A stretch of DNA of 64,000 nucleotides from Nocardia aurantia (GCF_009604425.1 NZ_WEGI01000003.1:124001-188000), one strand, 5' to 3'. Counted from the first letter of the stretch, positions 33,207 through 42,498 are shown. Numbers and translations are program-made. Notes: generated by a model from the letters alone, not told the origin.

Positions 33207-33607
33207 GGTGTCGATCTCCAATCCTGCGGAATCCCAGTCGATTCCGCCGAGCGGGCACAAATTAGCACCGCGGCGCCGGGGGGCCGGGGGATTCGGCAGG
33301 ATCGTTTGCGCGGCAAAGGGTTTGCGAGGGCTCGTGGCGCGACCGGGTGTGCCGAACGGAACTGGGCGACTGCTCAGGGGAGAGGCTTATGGACTGGCCG
33401 AAGTAGAACTATGCTCTCGCAATGCGCATCATGGGATTCGGGCCGAGATGCCGAACGGACCTCGGCAATCCCTCGAAAACGAAGACAACTGCGCAGACCG
33501 CAGTAGAATTCGATTCTCGAAAGACATAGAACGTGGTTTCGCGAGCCGCGCTTCGTACCACCGACTGCCGGCCTCTCGACGGCAGTATTCTCATGCTCGG
33601 AGGGCCG
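33207..33607. other. Intergenic region between SDR and MFS genes
   Basis: About 400 bases with divergent promoters and no supported gene. It contains two related stretches, AGTAGAACTATGCTCTCG (33402-33419) and AGTAGAATTCGATTCTCG (33502-33519), exactly 100 bases apart, which may be regulator half-sites. The second half is less GC-rich than its surroundings. Confidence 0.4.
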
Positions 33608-35236
33608 ATGGCCACCTCACCTGTTGTTCCGGATCCCGAACTCGTCGACGACCGAACGGATTCCGGCCGTCTCGATGACGACACCGGACGCCGGCGCATC
33701 ATCGCGATCGTCATCGCGATGGTCCTGCTGGCGGAAGTCGTACCGTTCCAGCTATCGATGGTGGGAGCGGCGCTGCAGAAGATCACGAAGACGTTCTCCG
33801 GTGTCGGCGCCGACATCAACTGGGCCATCATCCTTCCCGGGGTGGTCGGCGCGGCCGTCACCCCGATTCTGGGGAAGCTCAGCGACATGTGGGGGAAGAA
33901 GCGCATCTTCCTGGTGTGCGCGGCGTTCTTCCTCGTGGGCAGCCTGCTCGACGCGCTCACGAGCAACTGGTGGGTGTTCCTGGCCGGGCGCGGACTACAG
34001 GCGTTCAGCGTCGCGATGTCGGTGATCACCTACGGGCTCGTGCGAGACCTGTTGCCGCGCAGATATGTTCCGCTCGCGCTCGGGGTGGTCGCCAGCGGTG
34101 TCGGGTTCTCCGCGGTGATCGGGCCGGTCGTGGCCGGACTGCTGGTCGACAACTACGACTGGCGGGCGATGTTCTGGTTCCTGGTGATCTACACCGCGGT
34201 CACGGCCGCGCTGTTCACCGTCCTGGTGCCGGAGAGCGCACTGCGGTCGCGGCAGCGCATCCAGCCGTACGGCGTGCTGGCGCTGGCGGTGGGCATGCTG
34301 GCCACCCTGATCTACGTGGACAAGGGTCACGACTGGGGCTGGGGCCGGCCGACCTCGCTGATCTGGCTGATCGCCGGGCTGGTGCTGATCGCCGCGTTCT
34401 ACCTGATCGAAACCCGGTCCAGCGCACCGATCATGGACATGAGGTTGCTGCTCGGCCCGAAGATGCGCTGGACGCTGCTGATGGTCCTGTTCGGCATCGG
34501 CGGATTCGCCGTCGTACCCACCGCCACCGGCTACATGACCCAGACGCCGGGCGCGGAAGAGTTGCGGCAGAACGTGATCCAGGGTGTGCTCGCCCAGGCC
34601 CACCGGACCGCCGGGGTGAACCTGAATCCCGCCGCGGTCCACGTGACCCTCGATCCCGGATACCACTACGGCAGCGGGTACGGCATGCTCTCCTACGCGC
34701 TGCACATCGGCGTGATGACCGGCGCGGTCGGCATGATCTTCGGCCCGATCGCCGGGCTGCTGGCCCGGCGGATCGGGGCCCGGGTGCCTGCCGTGATCGC
34801 CTGTGTCGTCGTGATTCTCGTCGCGATCGGCTTCGCCTTCGCCGTGCCCCACTACTCCTGGGTGACCTTCGCGCTGCTGTCGGCCGTGTTCGGGATCGGC
34901 TTCGCGTTCTTCTACACCGCCGCTTCGGTTCTCATCGTCGACGGCGTTCCGGAAGGGCAGCACGGCATCGGCTCCGGGATGCTGGGGGCGATCATGGGGC
35001 TGGGTACCGCCATCGGCACCGCCGTCATGACCGCCCTCCAGGCCGCGCACCCGATCACCGCGCATATCGAGGTCATGGGACGCACTGTCACACAACCGAT
35101 TCCGCAGGTGTTCGCCGACCGCGGCTATGTGCTGACGTTCTGGACCATGGCGGGTGCGGTCCTGATCGCCCTCGTCGTGGCCGTCGTCATGCGCCACGGC
35201 CGCGGCCCGAGTTCCGCGGGGTCGACCGAGCCGTGA
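33608..35236 (+). CDS. MFS transporter, DHA2-like, 542 aa
   Basis: Membrane transporter with 14 predicted helices. Motif A: GKLSDMWGKKRIFL. Other recognisable pieces are GLVRDLLPRRYVPLALGVVA, VIGPVVAGLLVDNYDWRAMF (motif C-like), and a second-half LARRIGARVPAVIA. A hydrophilic loop of about 60 residues (TPGAEELRQNVIQGVLAQAH, then NPAAVHVTLDPGYHYGSG) between late helices is larger than usual. GGAGGG precedes the start at 33608. It converges on the CocE-type hydrolase (4-base gap), and I infer it may import or export the compound handled by that operon. Confidence 0.8.
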   Translation: MATSPVVPDPELVDDRTDSGRLDDDTGRRRIIAIVIAMVLLAEVVPFQLSMVGAALQKITKTFSGVGADINWAIILPGVVGAAVTPILGKLSDMWGKKRIFLVCAAFFLVGSLLDALTSNWWVFLAGRGLQAFSVAMSVITYGLVRDLLPRRYVPLALGVVASGVGFSAVIGPVVAGLLVDNYDWRAMFWFLVIYTAVTAALFTVLVPESALRSRQRIQPYGVLALAVGMLATLIYVDKGHDWGWGRPTSLIWLIAGLVLIAAFYLIETRSSAPIMDMRLLLGPKMRWTLLMVLFGIGGFAVVPTATGYMTQTPGAEELRQNVIQGVLAQAHRTAGVNLNPAAVHVTLDPGYHYGSGYGMLSYALHIGVMTGAVGMIFGPIAGLLARRIGARVPAVIACVVVILVAIGFAFAVPHYSWVTFALLSAVFGIGFAFFYTAASVLIVDGVPEGQHGIGSGMLGAIMGLGTAIGTAVMTALQAAHPITAHIEVMGRTVTQPIPQVFADRGYVLTFWTMAGAVLIALVVAVVMRHGRGPSSAGSTEP

Positions 35237-35240
35237 TCGG

Positions 35241-36965
35241 CTACCGCCGCGCCGCGCGCGTCGTGAACGGCAGGACCAGCCGGGACGGGTGCGCGGCGTC
35301 GCGGTAGATCTTGTGCGTGACCGGGCGGCCCACCGGCAGGTGGAACGCGTCCGGGGGCAGCAGCGCGTTGTGGTCGTCGGCCAGTGGTTCGTTGTTGGAC
35401 AACTCGACCACCAGCCGGTGCCCCGGCCGGAAGGCCGCCGCGAACGGATAGAGGCGCAGCACGTACTCCTCGATCGCACCCGGTTCGACCGGCACCGCGC
35501 GGGTGTGCGGATGGTATGGGTCGCCCTCGGTGCTGCGGTCGTCGAGTTCGCGGTGCGAGGCCTTCAGGTAGCCGGTGGTGATCAGCTGCCGTTTCCCGTC
35601 GGGGGCGGTATCCCACAGGCGCAGAATGAAATTCGTGTCGTCCTGGTCGATCTCGGCGAACAGGTGCGCGGCGCCGGCGCCGATCAGTTCGGTGGCCTCC
35701 TCGAACGGTTCGGTGCTCCAGCTCAGGATCTCCACCTTGTCGGTGACGGTGAGCGGCGCCTGGTAGAAGCCGTCGGGCGCTGCGTATTCCACCCCCATGG
35801 GCTCCGGATCGGCGGCGAGCTTGCGGCGGGTACGCAGGTACAGCGGCCGGTACTCGACCCGCTTCGGCGGCCACTGCTCGCCGGTGACCCGTTCCCGCGT
35901 GCCCTCGACGAACACGGTGACCGGCGGTTCGTCCATCACTCCGTTGTCGATGCCCTTGATCCAGTAGTCGTACCAGCGGAACATCTTGTCGTGTTCCTCG
36001 ACGAACGGCCGCGACTGCATCGGCGGATAGGGGCCGATGTCGAGCTTCTTCGGTCCGCGCAGCGCGTCGTACAGCTCCAGCGTGCCGTCCAGCGTCCAGC
36101 CGCGGCCCTGGTCGATCTGCAGGTAGACCGGGATGTCGATGTTCGGGGCCAGCGTGATCGGATTGCGTTCCTCGTACCAGTCACCGTCGAGGTTGTTCAT
36201 CACGATGTCGAACCAGAATTCGCGGTTTGTGGGGTATTTCAGCACGTGCACGAGATTCGGCCACGCCGCCACATCGGGATCCCGCAGCCGCTCGTCGACC
36301 AGCCTCTTCAGCTCGTCCGGCGAATACCGTTCCCGCATCCGGGATTTCACGTTCGTGTGCGCGATACCCGAATCGCCGCCGCGTCCCTCGCGGGCGGCGC
36401 GCGGCATGAACCACATGATGCCGCCGTGGTAGGTGGTCTCGTAGAAATCGTAGTGACCGCCGCTGACGAAGATGGCCTTCAGATGCGGCGGCCGCTCGGC
36501 GGCGGCCAGCACCTGCATCGAGCCGAAGTAGGAGATGCCGATCATGCCGACGTTGCCGTCGCACCACGGCTGGGCCGCAACCCATTCGATGAAATCGTAG
36601 GCGTCCTGCCCGAGGGAGACCCCGCCGGCATTGTAGTTGCCGATCATCTCGCCGCCGGAGCCGCCGGAGCCGCGCAGGTCACCGATCACGTGGACGTAGC
36701 CCTCGCCGACCACTCGCGCGATGTCGCCGGCCTCGATGCAGCCGTCCCACATCGGGCTCGGCCGCCGCTGCGGCGGCATGGTGAGGGCCAGCGCCTGCAA
36801 TTCCTTGCCGTACGGGCTCAGCGCCACCAGCGCGGGACGGGGCTTGTCCTCGACATCGCTGTAGGTGTCGGCGACCAGGGTGACCCCGTCGCGCATCGGC
36901 ACCTCGAGATCGGTGCGGACGGCGATCCGGCGGCCGCCCGCCGCCCGCGTTGCGTACTCAGCCAT
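35241..36965 (-). CDS. CocE/NonD family hydrolase
   Basis: Serine hydrolase of 574 aa in the X-Pro dipeptidyl-peptidase (S15)/CocE family. It has the alpha/beta-hydrolase core with VPMRDGVTLVADTYSDVEDK, GDLRGSGGSGGEM, nucleophile elbow MIGISYFGSMQV (Ser), and a C-terminal jelly-roll (RPLYLRTRRKLAADPEPMGV, LRLYPFAAAFRPGHRLVVEL). Known relatives hydrolyse cocaine benzoyl ester, cephalosporin esters and acyl amides. It is the last gene of the six-gene leftward operon, overlapping the previous one by eight bases. Confidence 0.85.
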   Translation of the reverse strand: MAEYATRAAGGRRIAVRTDLEVPMRDGVTLVADTYSDVEDKPRPALVALSPYGKELQALALTMPPQRRPSPMWDGCIEAGDIARVVGEGYVHVIGDLRGSGGSGGEMIGNYNAGGVSLGQDAYDFIEWVAAQPWCDGNVGMIGISYFGSMQVLAAAERPPHLKAIFVSGGHYDFYETTYHGGIMWFMPRAAREGRGGDSGIAHTNVKSRMRERYSPDELKRLVDERLRDPDVAAWPNLVHVLKYPTNREFWFDIVMNNLDGDWYEERNPITLAPNIDIPVYLQIDQGRGWTLDGTLELYDALRGPKKLDIGPYPPMQSRPFVEEHDKMFRWYDYWIKGIDNGVMDEPPVTVFVEGTRERVTGEQWPPKRVEYRPLYLRTRRKLAADPEPMGVEYAAPDGFYQAPLTVTDKVEILSWSTEPFEEATELIGAGAAHLFAEIDQDDTNFILRLWDTAPDGKRQLITTGYLKASHRELDDRSTEGDPYHPHTRAVPVEPGAIEEYVLRLYPFAAAFRPGHRLVVELSNNEPLADDHNALLPPDAFHLPVGRPVTHKIYRDAAHPSRLVLPFTTRAARR

Positions 36966-37929
36966 GGGTGTGAAACTCCTTGTGTTCGTGCGGGTTCTGC
37001 TCGAACCGCGTGCGGTAGCCGTGCAGCGTCGTGAAGAACGGCGACGGCTCCAGCGTGGGATCGCCGGTGTAACCGAGCTCCGCGGCGACCGGGGCGAACG
37101 GCGAATACACCGAATCCGTGTGATGCAGACCGGCGCACAGGCATTCGTGCGACGCGGCGCCGACCCGGGTCTCGATGTCGAGACTCTCCCGCAGCGCCGC
37201 GCGCGCCTGCTCGGCGTCGAGTTCGACGCCGTAGGGCACGCCGTCCGCGCGGCGGTACGGATGTCCGAAATACATGGTGCGGGGCCGGATCTCGTCCCGC
37301 AGGTACCGCAGGCTCGCGCGGTAGGCGTCCGGGTCCTCGAATCCCGGGAAACCGTTGGCGGCCCCGTGCACCTGCACGGCGTCGCCGACGAAGACCGAGT
37401 TCTGCCCGTCCACCACATAGGCGACCGAGCCGGCGGTATGACCCGGGATCGAATGCACCGATACTGTGACACCGCCACCGAGCGAGAGGGTTTCGCCACC
37501 CTCGATGAGCACGGTCGGTTCCATTTCGCCGGAGATGACCGCCCGCGTCGCGGCGATCTGCTTCGCCTCCCCGCCGGGATCGTTCAGATATCGGTTGCGC
37601 CCGTTCAGGTACTCGTCCACATGCGCCCGGCGCGACCGCAGGAACGGCGCGTCGGCCCGGTGGATCACCACCTGCGCCCGGCGGCCGGTCAGCTCCCACA
37701 GCGCGTGCGCCCCGCCGACATGGTCGATGTGCCCGTGCGTCAACAGGATCCAGCGCACATCGGCGATGTCGCGGCCCAGCGCCGCGAGCGCCGGGGCCAT
37801 CCCCTCGGCGGGGGAGGAGGCGATCCCGGTGTCGACGATCGCCGGCTCCGGGGCGTCGATGTAGAAGCTGTACAGGCCGAACCGGCCCCACGGGGAGACC
37901 AGGGGGTGGATCCGCACATCTCGGGTCAT
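36958..37929 (-). CDS. Metallo-beta-lactamase fold hydrolase
   Basis: Binuclear-zinc hydrolase of 323 aa. Metal motif THGHIDHVGG (HxHxDH), SIPGHTAGSVAYVVDGQNSV (His ligand) and VGDAVQVHG (Asp ligand) are intact. The C-terminal part contains MYFGHPYRRADG (last His). GAGGAGACAGCC precedes the start. Relatives cleave lactones, thioesters or cyclic esters. The neighbours (esterase-type and phosphotriesterase-type hydrolases) suggest successive hydrolysis of an ester or lactone compound. Confidence 0.85.
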   Translation of the reverse strand: MTRDVRIHPLVSPWGRFGLYSFYIDAPEPAIVDTGIASSPAEGMAPALAALGRDIADVRWILLTHGHIDHVGGAHALWELTGRRAQVVIHRADAPFLRSRRAHVDEYLNGRNRYLNDPGGEAKQIAATRAVISGEMEPTVLIEGGETLSLGGGVTVSVHSIPGHTAGSVAYVVDGQNSVFVGDAVQVHGAANGFPGFEDPDAYRASLRYLRDEIRPRTMYFGHPYRRADGVPYGVELDAEQARAALRESLDIETRVGAASHECLCAGLHHTDSVYSPFAPVAAELGYTGDPTLEPSPFFTTLHGYRTRFEQNPHEHKEFHTHG

Positions 37930-37942
37930 GGCTGTCTCCTCG

Positions 37943-38851
37943 TCAGCGCCGGTTCAGGAACGCGGCCGTCTCGGTGAAGGCCCGGTGGTATTCCGGGATC
38001 CACGAGAAGTGCTGCACGAAGCCGTGTCCCGCGCCCGGGTATCGGCTGATCGTCGTGTCCACCCCGGCCTCGCGCAGCCGCCGGCCGTAGAGTTCGCCCT
38101 CGTCGCGCAGCGGATCGTGCTCGGCGGTGATGATCAGCGCGGGCGGTAGCCCGCCGAGATCGGCCCGCCGGATCGGTGAGACCAGCGGATCCGCCGGATC
38201 CGCGCCGCTGTCGAGGTAGAAGGCGTTGAACGGTTTCAGGCCCGCGGTCTCGAGGCCGTAGCCCACGGCGTTCTCCCGCAGCGAGGGGTAGCGGTCGACG
38301 TCGAAGTCCAGATCGAGGGACGGGTAGTACAGCACCTGATGGGTGATCGCGCCGAAGCCCTCGTCGTGGGCCAGCGCCGCGACCGCCGCCGCGAAGTTGC
38401 CGCCCGAACTGTCCCCGGCGACCGCGAGAGTCACACCGTCCCAGCACAACTCGCCGGAATCGGCGGCCCAGCGCACCGCGGCGAGGCAGTCGGTCAGTCC
38501 CGCCGGATAGGCGGCCTCCGGTGCCCGGCGGTAGCCCACCGACACGACCCGCAGCCCGGTCTCCCGGGCGAGCGACCGCGCGATGTGGTCGTGTGTCTCC
38601 AGGCTGCCGAGGAAGAACGCGCCGCCGTGGAAGTAGATCAGCAATCCGTACGAGTCCGCTTCGGCCGGTGTGTAGATCCGGACCGGCACCTCGCCGGCCG
38701 GCGCGTCCCGGACCGAATGCAGCGGCAGGCGCTCGGAAACGGGCAGCACCTGTGACTCCTCGGCGGTTCGCAGCACCGCCGGATCGATCGGGTCCGGCGG
38801 GGGCGCGGGCAGCGTGGCGAGTACCTTCGCGATCTCCGGATGCAGCGTCAC
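37943..38851 (-). CDS. Alpha/beta hydrolase, hormone-sensitive-lipase type
   Basis: Esterase of 302 aa: oxyanion HGG motif in LIYFHGGAFFLGSLET, nucleophile VAGDSSGGNFAAAVA, Asp and His regions LIITAEHDPLRDEG and PGAGHGFVQHFSWI. The GTG start overlaps the preceding stop by four bases (GTGA). HSL-type enzymes hydrolyse short acyl esters. It is part of the operon with the MBL-fold and CocE hydrolases. Confidence 0.85.
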   Translation of the reverse strand: MTLHPEIAKVLATLPAPPPDPIDPAVLRTAEESQVLPVSERLPLHSVRDAPAGEVPVRIYTPAEADSYGLLIYFHGGAFFLGSLETHDHIARSLARETGLRVVSVGYRRAPEAAYPAGLTDCLAAVRWAADSGELCWDGVTLAVAGDSSGGNFAAAVAALAHDEGFGAITHQVLYYPSLDLDFDVDRYPSLRENAVGYGLETAGLKPFNAFYLDSGADPADPLVSPIRRADLGGLPPALIITAEHDPLRDEGELYGRRLREAGVDTTISRYPGAGHGFVQHFSWIPEYHRAFTETAAFLNRR

Positions 38852-39978
38852 GACCGCACCGCCTGCCCGGCCCGCGCGGGCTTTTGCCCGGGGAAGACCT
38901 CGTCGAGTTCCTCCTCGCTCCAGCCCTGGCGCGAGATGCGCTGCAGTTCGTCGGTCACCGGCTTGCGGCCGGCCTGGTACGCCGCGAGCGCCGCGGGCAG
39001 GGAGTCGTTGTCGCGCAACGCGTCCGCGAGCGCGCCGGCGTCCAGGACGGCCGAGTTCGCGCCCTGCCCCTGGTGGTGCAGCATCGAATGCGCGGCGTCA
39101 CCCACGAGGACCACCGAGTCCGAATGCCACGTGTCGACCGGATCGATGTCGTAGACCGCGCGGATGTTCACGGTGCCGAGGTCGAGATTGCGCGCGATGT
39201 CGACGATCCGCTCGTCGAAACCCTGGACCGTCGCGACGATGTCGTCCTTGGTCACCTCCGGCGCCCAGGTGCCGTCCGGGCACAACGCGGTGATGTCGAA
39301 CGACACCTGGCCGCGGTGCCGCAGCGGCAGCAGATAGACCTTCGTCCCGCGGCCGATGTACATCCGGAGGTTGTCGTCGACGACCATCCCGTGGGCGTCG
39401 TCCGCGGAGATCACCGCGCGGTAGGCGTGCTCGCCGGAGAACACCGGTTCCCGATCGGCGAAGAGTTGTTTGCGCACAACCGATTTGATGCCGTCGGCGC
39501 CGACGACCAGATCGGCCGCCACGGTCCGGCCGTTGGTGAAGGTGAGTGCCGCGCGCGCACCGTGATCCTCGACGCGCTCGAGCTTGTGCCCGAGGTGGAC
39601 CATGCCCTCGGGCAGCGCGCCCAGCAGGGCGTCGATGAAGTCACCGCGGTGGATCAGGTGGGTCTCGGTCCGCTCGGCGAAGTCGTCGGTGCCCGGCCAG
39701 TCCTCCTTGAGGATCCGCTCGCCGGTGGCGGTGAGGATCTCGAAGTAGTCGCTCGGTGAACTCACCTTCGCGATCGTGTCGAAGATCCCCCACCGGCGGA
39801 ACCGGTCCATGGTGGCGGGCCGCAGGCCGATGCCCGCACCGACCTCCCGGATCTCGGAGGCCTGCTCGTACACGCCGACGTGGGCGCCGAGCAGGCTCAG
39901 CGCCCGGGCGGCCGACGCGCCGGCGTACCCCGCGCCGACGATGGCGATGGTCAGGTTCTTCAGGTCCGACGATTGCAT
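38848..39978 (-). CDS. FAD-dependent monooxygenase, salicylate/3-hydroxybenzoate-hydroxylase type
   Basis: Flavoprotein hydroxylase of 376 aa. N-terminal FAD motif IAIVGAGYAGASAARALSLL, LVVGADGIKSVVRKQLF (DG motif) and VLVGDAAHSMLHHQGQGANS (GD motif). It resembles single-component aromatic hydroxylases that use NAD(P)H to hydroxylate or decarboxylate phenolic acids. It follows the phosphotriesterase gene by 12 bases, so an aromatic moiety is a plausible substrate of the pathway. Confidence 0.85.
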   Translation of the reverse strand: MQSSDLKNLTIAIVGAGYAGASAARALSLLGAHVGVYEQASEIREVGAGIGLRPATMDRFRRWGIFDTIAKVSSPSDYFEILTATGERILKEDWPGTDDFAERTETHLIHRGDFIDALLGALPEGMVHLGHKLERVEDHGARAALTFTNGRTVAADLVVGADGIKSVVRKQLFADREPVFSGEHAYRAVISADDAHGMVVDDNLRMYIGRGTKVYLLPLRHRGQVSFDITALCPDGTWAPEVTKDDIVATVQGFDERIVDIARNLDLGTVNIRAVYDIDPVDTWHSDSVVLVGDAAHSMLHHQGQGANSAVLDAGALADALRDNDSLPAALAAYQAGRKPVTDELQRISRQGWSEEELDEVFPGQKPARAGQAVRS

Positions 39979-39990
39979 CTCTCTCTGCTC

Positions 39991-40953
39991 TCAGTTCTGG
40001 ATGGTGAGGAAGTCGGCGGGGTTCTCGACGAACAACGTCGTGATGGTGGCCTCGTCGACGCCCGCCGCGCGCAGGTCGGGGAAGAGGTCTTCGAAGAGGT
40101 AGTTCACGGTGTGGCCCTTGACGCCGGGCCAGCCCAGCGGGCTGCAGTTGGCGTCGGCCGAGGCGAGTGCCCGGTCCAGATGGCCGTGGCCGATGAAGCG
40201 CAGGAAGTGGTCGAGCCGTTCCTTGCGCGGCCGCGCCCAGAACGGTGGATCCTCGAGTTCGGTCTCGTAACCGAAGGTGTCGAAGCCGACCCGTCCGCCC
40301 TGCTCGGCGATCCACAGGTCGCGGGTCTGTTCCGCATTGACGCCGTCGTCGGCGTGCCCGAACAGCACACGATCCAGCGGCAGGCCCTCCTCGCCGAAGA
40401 TCGCGATGGCGTTCTCGGCGTCGATCGCCAGATGGGTCAGGATCGGCACGCCGGTGGCGAGGGCGGCCCGCGCGGCCGCCCGATAGATCCGCTTGTCCAG
40501 CTCGGTCATTCGGCCACCGCGGCTCACCCCGACCTTGATCACGCCCGCGCTGCTGCCGGTGCCGCCGATGCCCACGGTGATCTCGTGGACGAAATGCTCG
40601 GCCAGATAGTCGACGCTCGCCCGCGCGAAGAACGGCAGCGCGGTGTCGCCGCCGACGAAGCCGGTGCAGGCGACGATGTGCACGCCGGTCTTCGCGGACA
40701 GCGACTTGTAATAGTCGACGTCGCGCCCGTTGCAGATCCCGGTCACGTCGACGAACGTGCCGCCGCCGTACTCGTGGAACGCGCGCAGCTTGGGAACGGT
40801 CTCCGCGTAGCGCTGCTCGGGGGACTTCCACCACTTCGTATCCAGTTCGGAGCCGGGCATGCCGTATCCGATGTGCTCGTGGACGGCCACGATGCCCAGC
40901 TCCTCCGGGGGGATCGGCCCCAGAACCGTGTTCACTCTCGACACAACACTCAC
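39991..40953 (-). CDS. Phosphotriesterase-family (PTE/lactonase-like) metal hydrolase
   Basis: Amidohydrolase-superfamily enzyme of 320 aa. All metal ligands expected in the family are visible: HEH (H25, H27), carboxylated-Lys position GVIKVG (K140), ILTHLAID (H174), LFGHADD (H200), and the catalytic Asp in ASADA (D267). Family members hydrolyse lactones, esters or phosphotriesters. GTG at 40953 begins the frame; a GTG three codons later has better spacing from GAAGG. It lies directly downstream of a degenerate paralogue, and 12 bases upstream of the FAD monooxygenase. Confidence 0.8.
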   Translation of the reverse strand: MSVVSRVNTVLGPIPPEELGIVAVHEHIGYGMPGSELDTKWWKSPEQRYAETVPKLRAFHEYGGGTFVDVTGICNGRDVDYYKSLSAKTGVHIVACTGFVGGDTALPFFARASVDYLAEHFVHEITVGIGGTGSSAGVIKVGVSRGGRMTELDKRIYRAAARAALATGVPILTHLAIDAENAIAIFGEEGLPLDRVLFGHADDGVNAEQTRDLWIAEQGGRVGFDTFGYETELEDPPFWARPRKERLDHFLRFIGHGHLDRALASADANCSPLGWPGVKGHTVNYLFEDLFPDLRAAGVDEATITTLFVENPADFLTIQN

Positions 40954-40985
40954 CTTCGGGAAAGTCGGAACTCGTTGGGCGGCAA

Positions 40986-41960
40986 TCAGTGCCGCGTCAG
41001 CAGCGCGCGCGGATTGGCCACGAGGATCCGCCTGAGGTCCTCCTCGGCGAGCCCACGCGCCGTGAGCAGCGGGACGAATGCGGTCAGCACGTGGCCGTAC
41101 GGCAGCTCGCGGCCGGGACCGCCCTTGGCGACGCCGATCGCGTTGGCGGACAACAGGATCCGATCACCGTGCCCGGCCTCGACGAGATCCAGGACCAGCG
41201 CGGCGCGGTCGGCGTCGGCGATGTGGAGCTCGTCCTCCGTACCGACGTGGTCGAGCGCGACATACGCTCCGCGCCAGGCGATTTCGAGCGGCGCACCGGC
41301 GGCGACGGCGTCCCGGCGATCGAGTCCGCCGACGACCACCCGATCGGCCGGCAGTCCCTCGTCGAGGACAGTGCCGAGATCGTGCAGGGCGTCGGCGCCG
41401 TAGCGGACGGAGACCGGAACGCCGGTCTGCCGAGCGGCCCGCGCCGCCCCCCGGAACAGGCTCTCGTCCGTGGCCGTCATACCGGACGGTGTCGCGGTGG
41501 TGGCGACGATGCCCGCGGCGCCGCGGCGCTCCACGCGCGGAACCACCATGCCCTCGGCGACCTCCGCCGCGAACAGGTCGGCGAACTTGTCGGCCGGCCA
41601 CGGAGTCGGCGGATCAGTCTGCGGCGTAAGGAAATACCCGCCGAGCAGCTCCTCCGGCCCCATCCCGGTCGACGCCACGATGTGCACACCGGTTGCGCGC
41701 GACAACGTCTCGTACAGCCGAACATCGCGACCGTGGAACATGCCGGTGCTGTCGACGATCGTGCCGCCGCCCTGCTCGCGGAACGCGCGCAACTTCGCGG
41801 CCAGCGTCTCGAAGATCTCGGCGCGGTCGATGGTGACGTCGAACGCGTACTCCGCACCCGGCACCACCGACAGCAGCGCCTCGTGCACCGCGACGACTCC
41901 CAGCTCCTCGGCGGGAACGGGTCCGAGCACCGTGTTCACGGTCGCAGTCCGGTCGCCCAT
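40986..41960 (-). CDS. Phosphotriesterase-like protein lacking metal ligands (putative pseudoenzyme)
   Basis: A 324-aa paralogue of the next gene with the same start (VNTVLGPVPAEELGVVAVHE) and aligned core. The metal site is gone: HEH is HEA (A28), the bridging Lys is A153 (GIVATT), the two later His are R186 (VSVRYGAD) and G212 (VVGGLD), and the catalytic Asp is N273 (LSANA). Only H26 remains. The fold-defining Gly, Pro and hydrophobic positions are kept and the frame is intact, so it is not simple decay. It may be a regulatory partner or a binding protein. Start at 41960 after GGAAAGGAAG. First gene of the operon. Confidence 0.75.
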   Translation of the reverse strand: MGDRTATVNTVLGPVPAEELGVVAVHEALLSVVPGAEYAFDVTIDRAEIFETLAAKLRAFREQGGGTIVDSTGMFHGRDVRLYETLSRATGVHIVASTGMGPEELLGGYFLTPQTDPPTPWPADKFADLFAAEVAEGMVVPRVERRGAAGIVATTATPSGMTATDESLFRGAARAARQTGVPVSVRYGADALHDLGTVLDEGLPADRVVVGGLDRRDAVAAGAPLEIAWRGAYVALDHVGTEDELHIADADRAALVLDLVEAGHGDRILLSANAIGVAKGGPGRELPYGHVLTAFVPLLTARGLAEEDLRRILVANPRALLTRH

Positions 41961-42498
41961 CACTGGCACTTCCTTTCCATGCCGACGCAGCTCACGTCGT
42001 TGTCCTCTCGTCGGGCAGTCACCCCGCGCTCTCCTCGGGCGCCACCGGCCGCCGGGCCGGATCTGGGGCAAGTGATGCGGTCACGCCGCCGATGTGAACG
42101 GTGTCATAAAAGCTTACGTGATGTCAAATAAATGTTCTGAATGTAAATAAAGCTGCATGCCCGTACAAAGCTGGTCGCGACCCCGCCCGACCGCACCGCA
42201 GCAGGGCTGTGACCTGGTTCGATGCGGCCCGAACAACCGGTGCGGAGCTGCTCGACCATGAGCTCGCAGGTCCGGATCGCCGTCGGCAAGCCACCGGCAA
42301 CCAGGGCGCCACGGCCGACGATCGGCCTACCGGACGGTCGCGCTCGGCCGACCGATGAGCCGAACCGCTCATCCAGGAGGTGACCCGGGTCATCAACCCG
42401 CCGCATTTCTCAGCACGGCGGTCGCGGCTGCCGGGAGTTGAGCTCGCTCGGCTGCCCGATGGTTCGGTTCGCCGATCCGCCTCGGCGCGCCTGACTGT
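41961..42498. other. Intergenic region with operon promoter, no gene supported
   Basis: Nearly 600 bases up to the next gene. The segment 42090-42165 is AT-rich for this genome and holds the element at 42100-42134, so it is the likely promoter of the hydrolase operon. The remainder (42170-42498) contains short frames, one (from 42380) with an AGGAGG-like site, but none with codon bias or family resemblance. A terminator hairpin closes the region. Confidence 0.5.
42100..42134. promoter_or_regulatory. Promoter element with TGTCA repeats, shared with the MFS/TetR region
   Basis: GGTGTCATAAAAGCTTACGT followed by GATGTCAAATAAATG. Two TGTCA half-sites begin exactly 20 bases apart. A similar 35-base element occurs at 45475-45509 between the tetR and MFS genes. 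The shared pattern suggests that the TetR at 45575 also regulates the hydrolase operon. Its centre is about 155 bases upstream of the first operon start. Confidence 0.5.
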
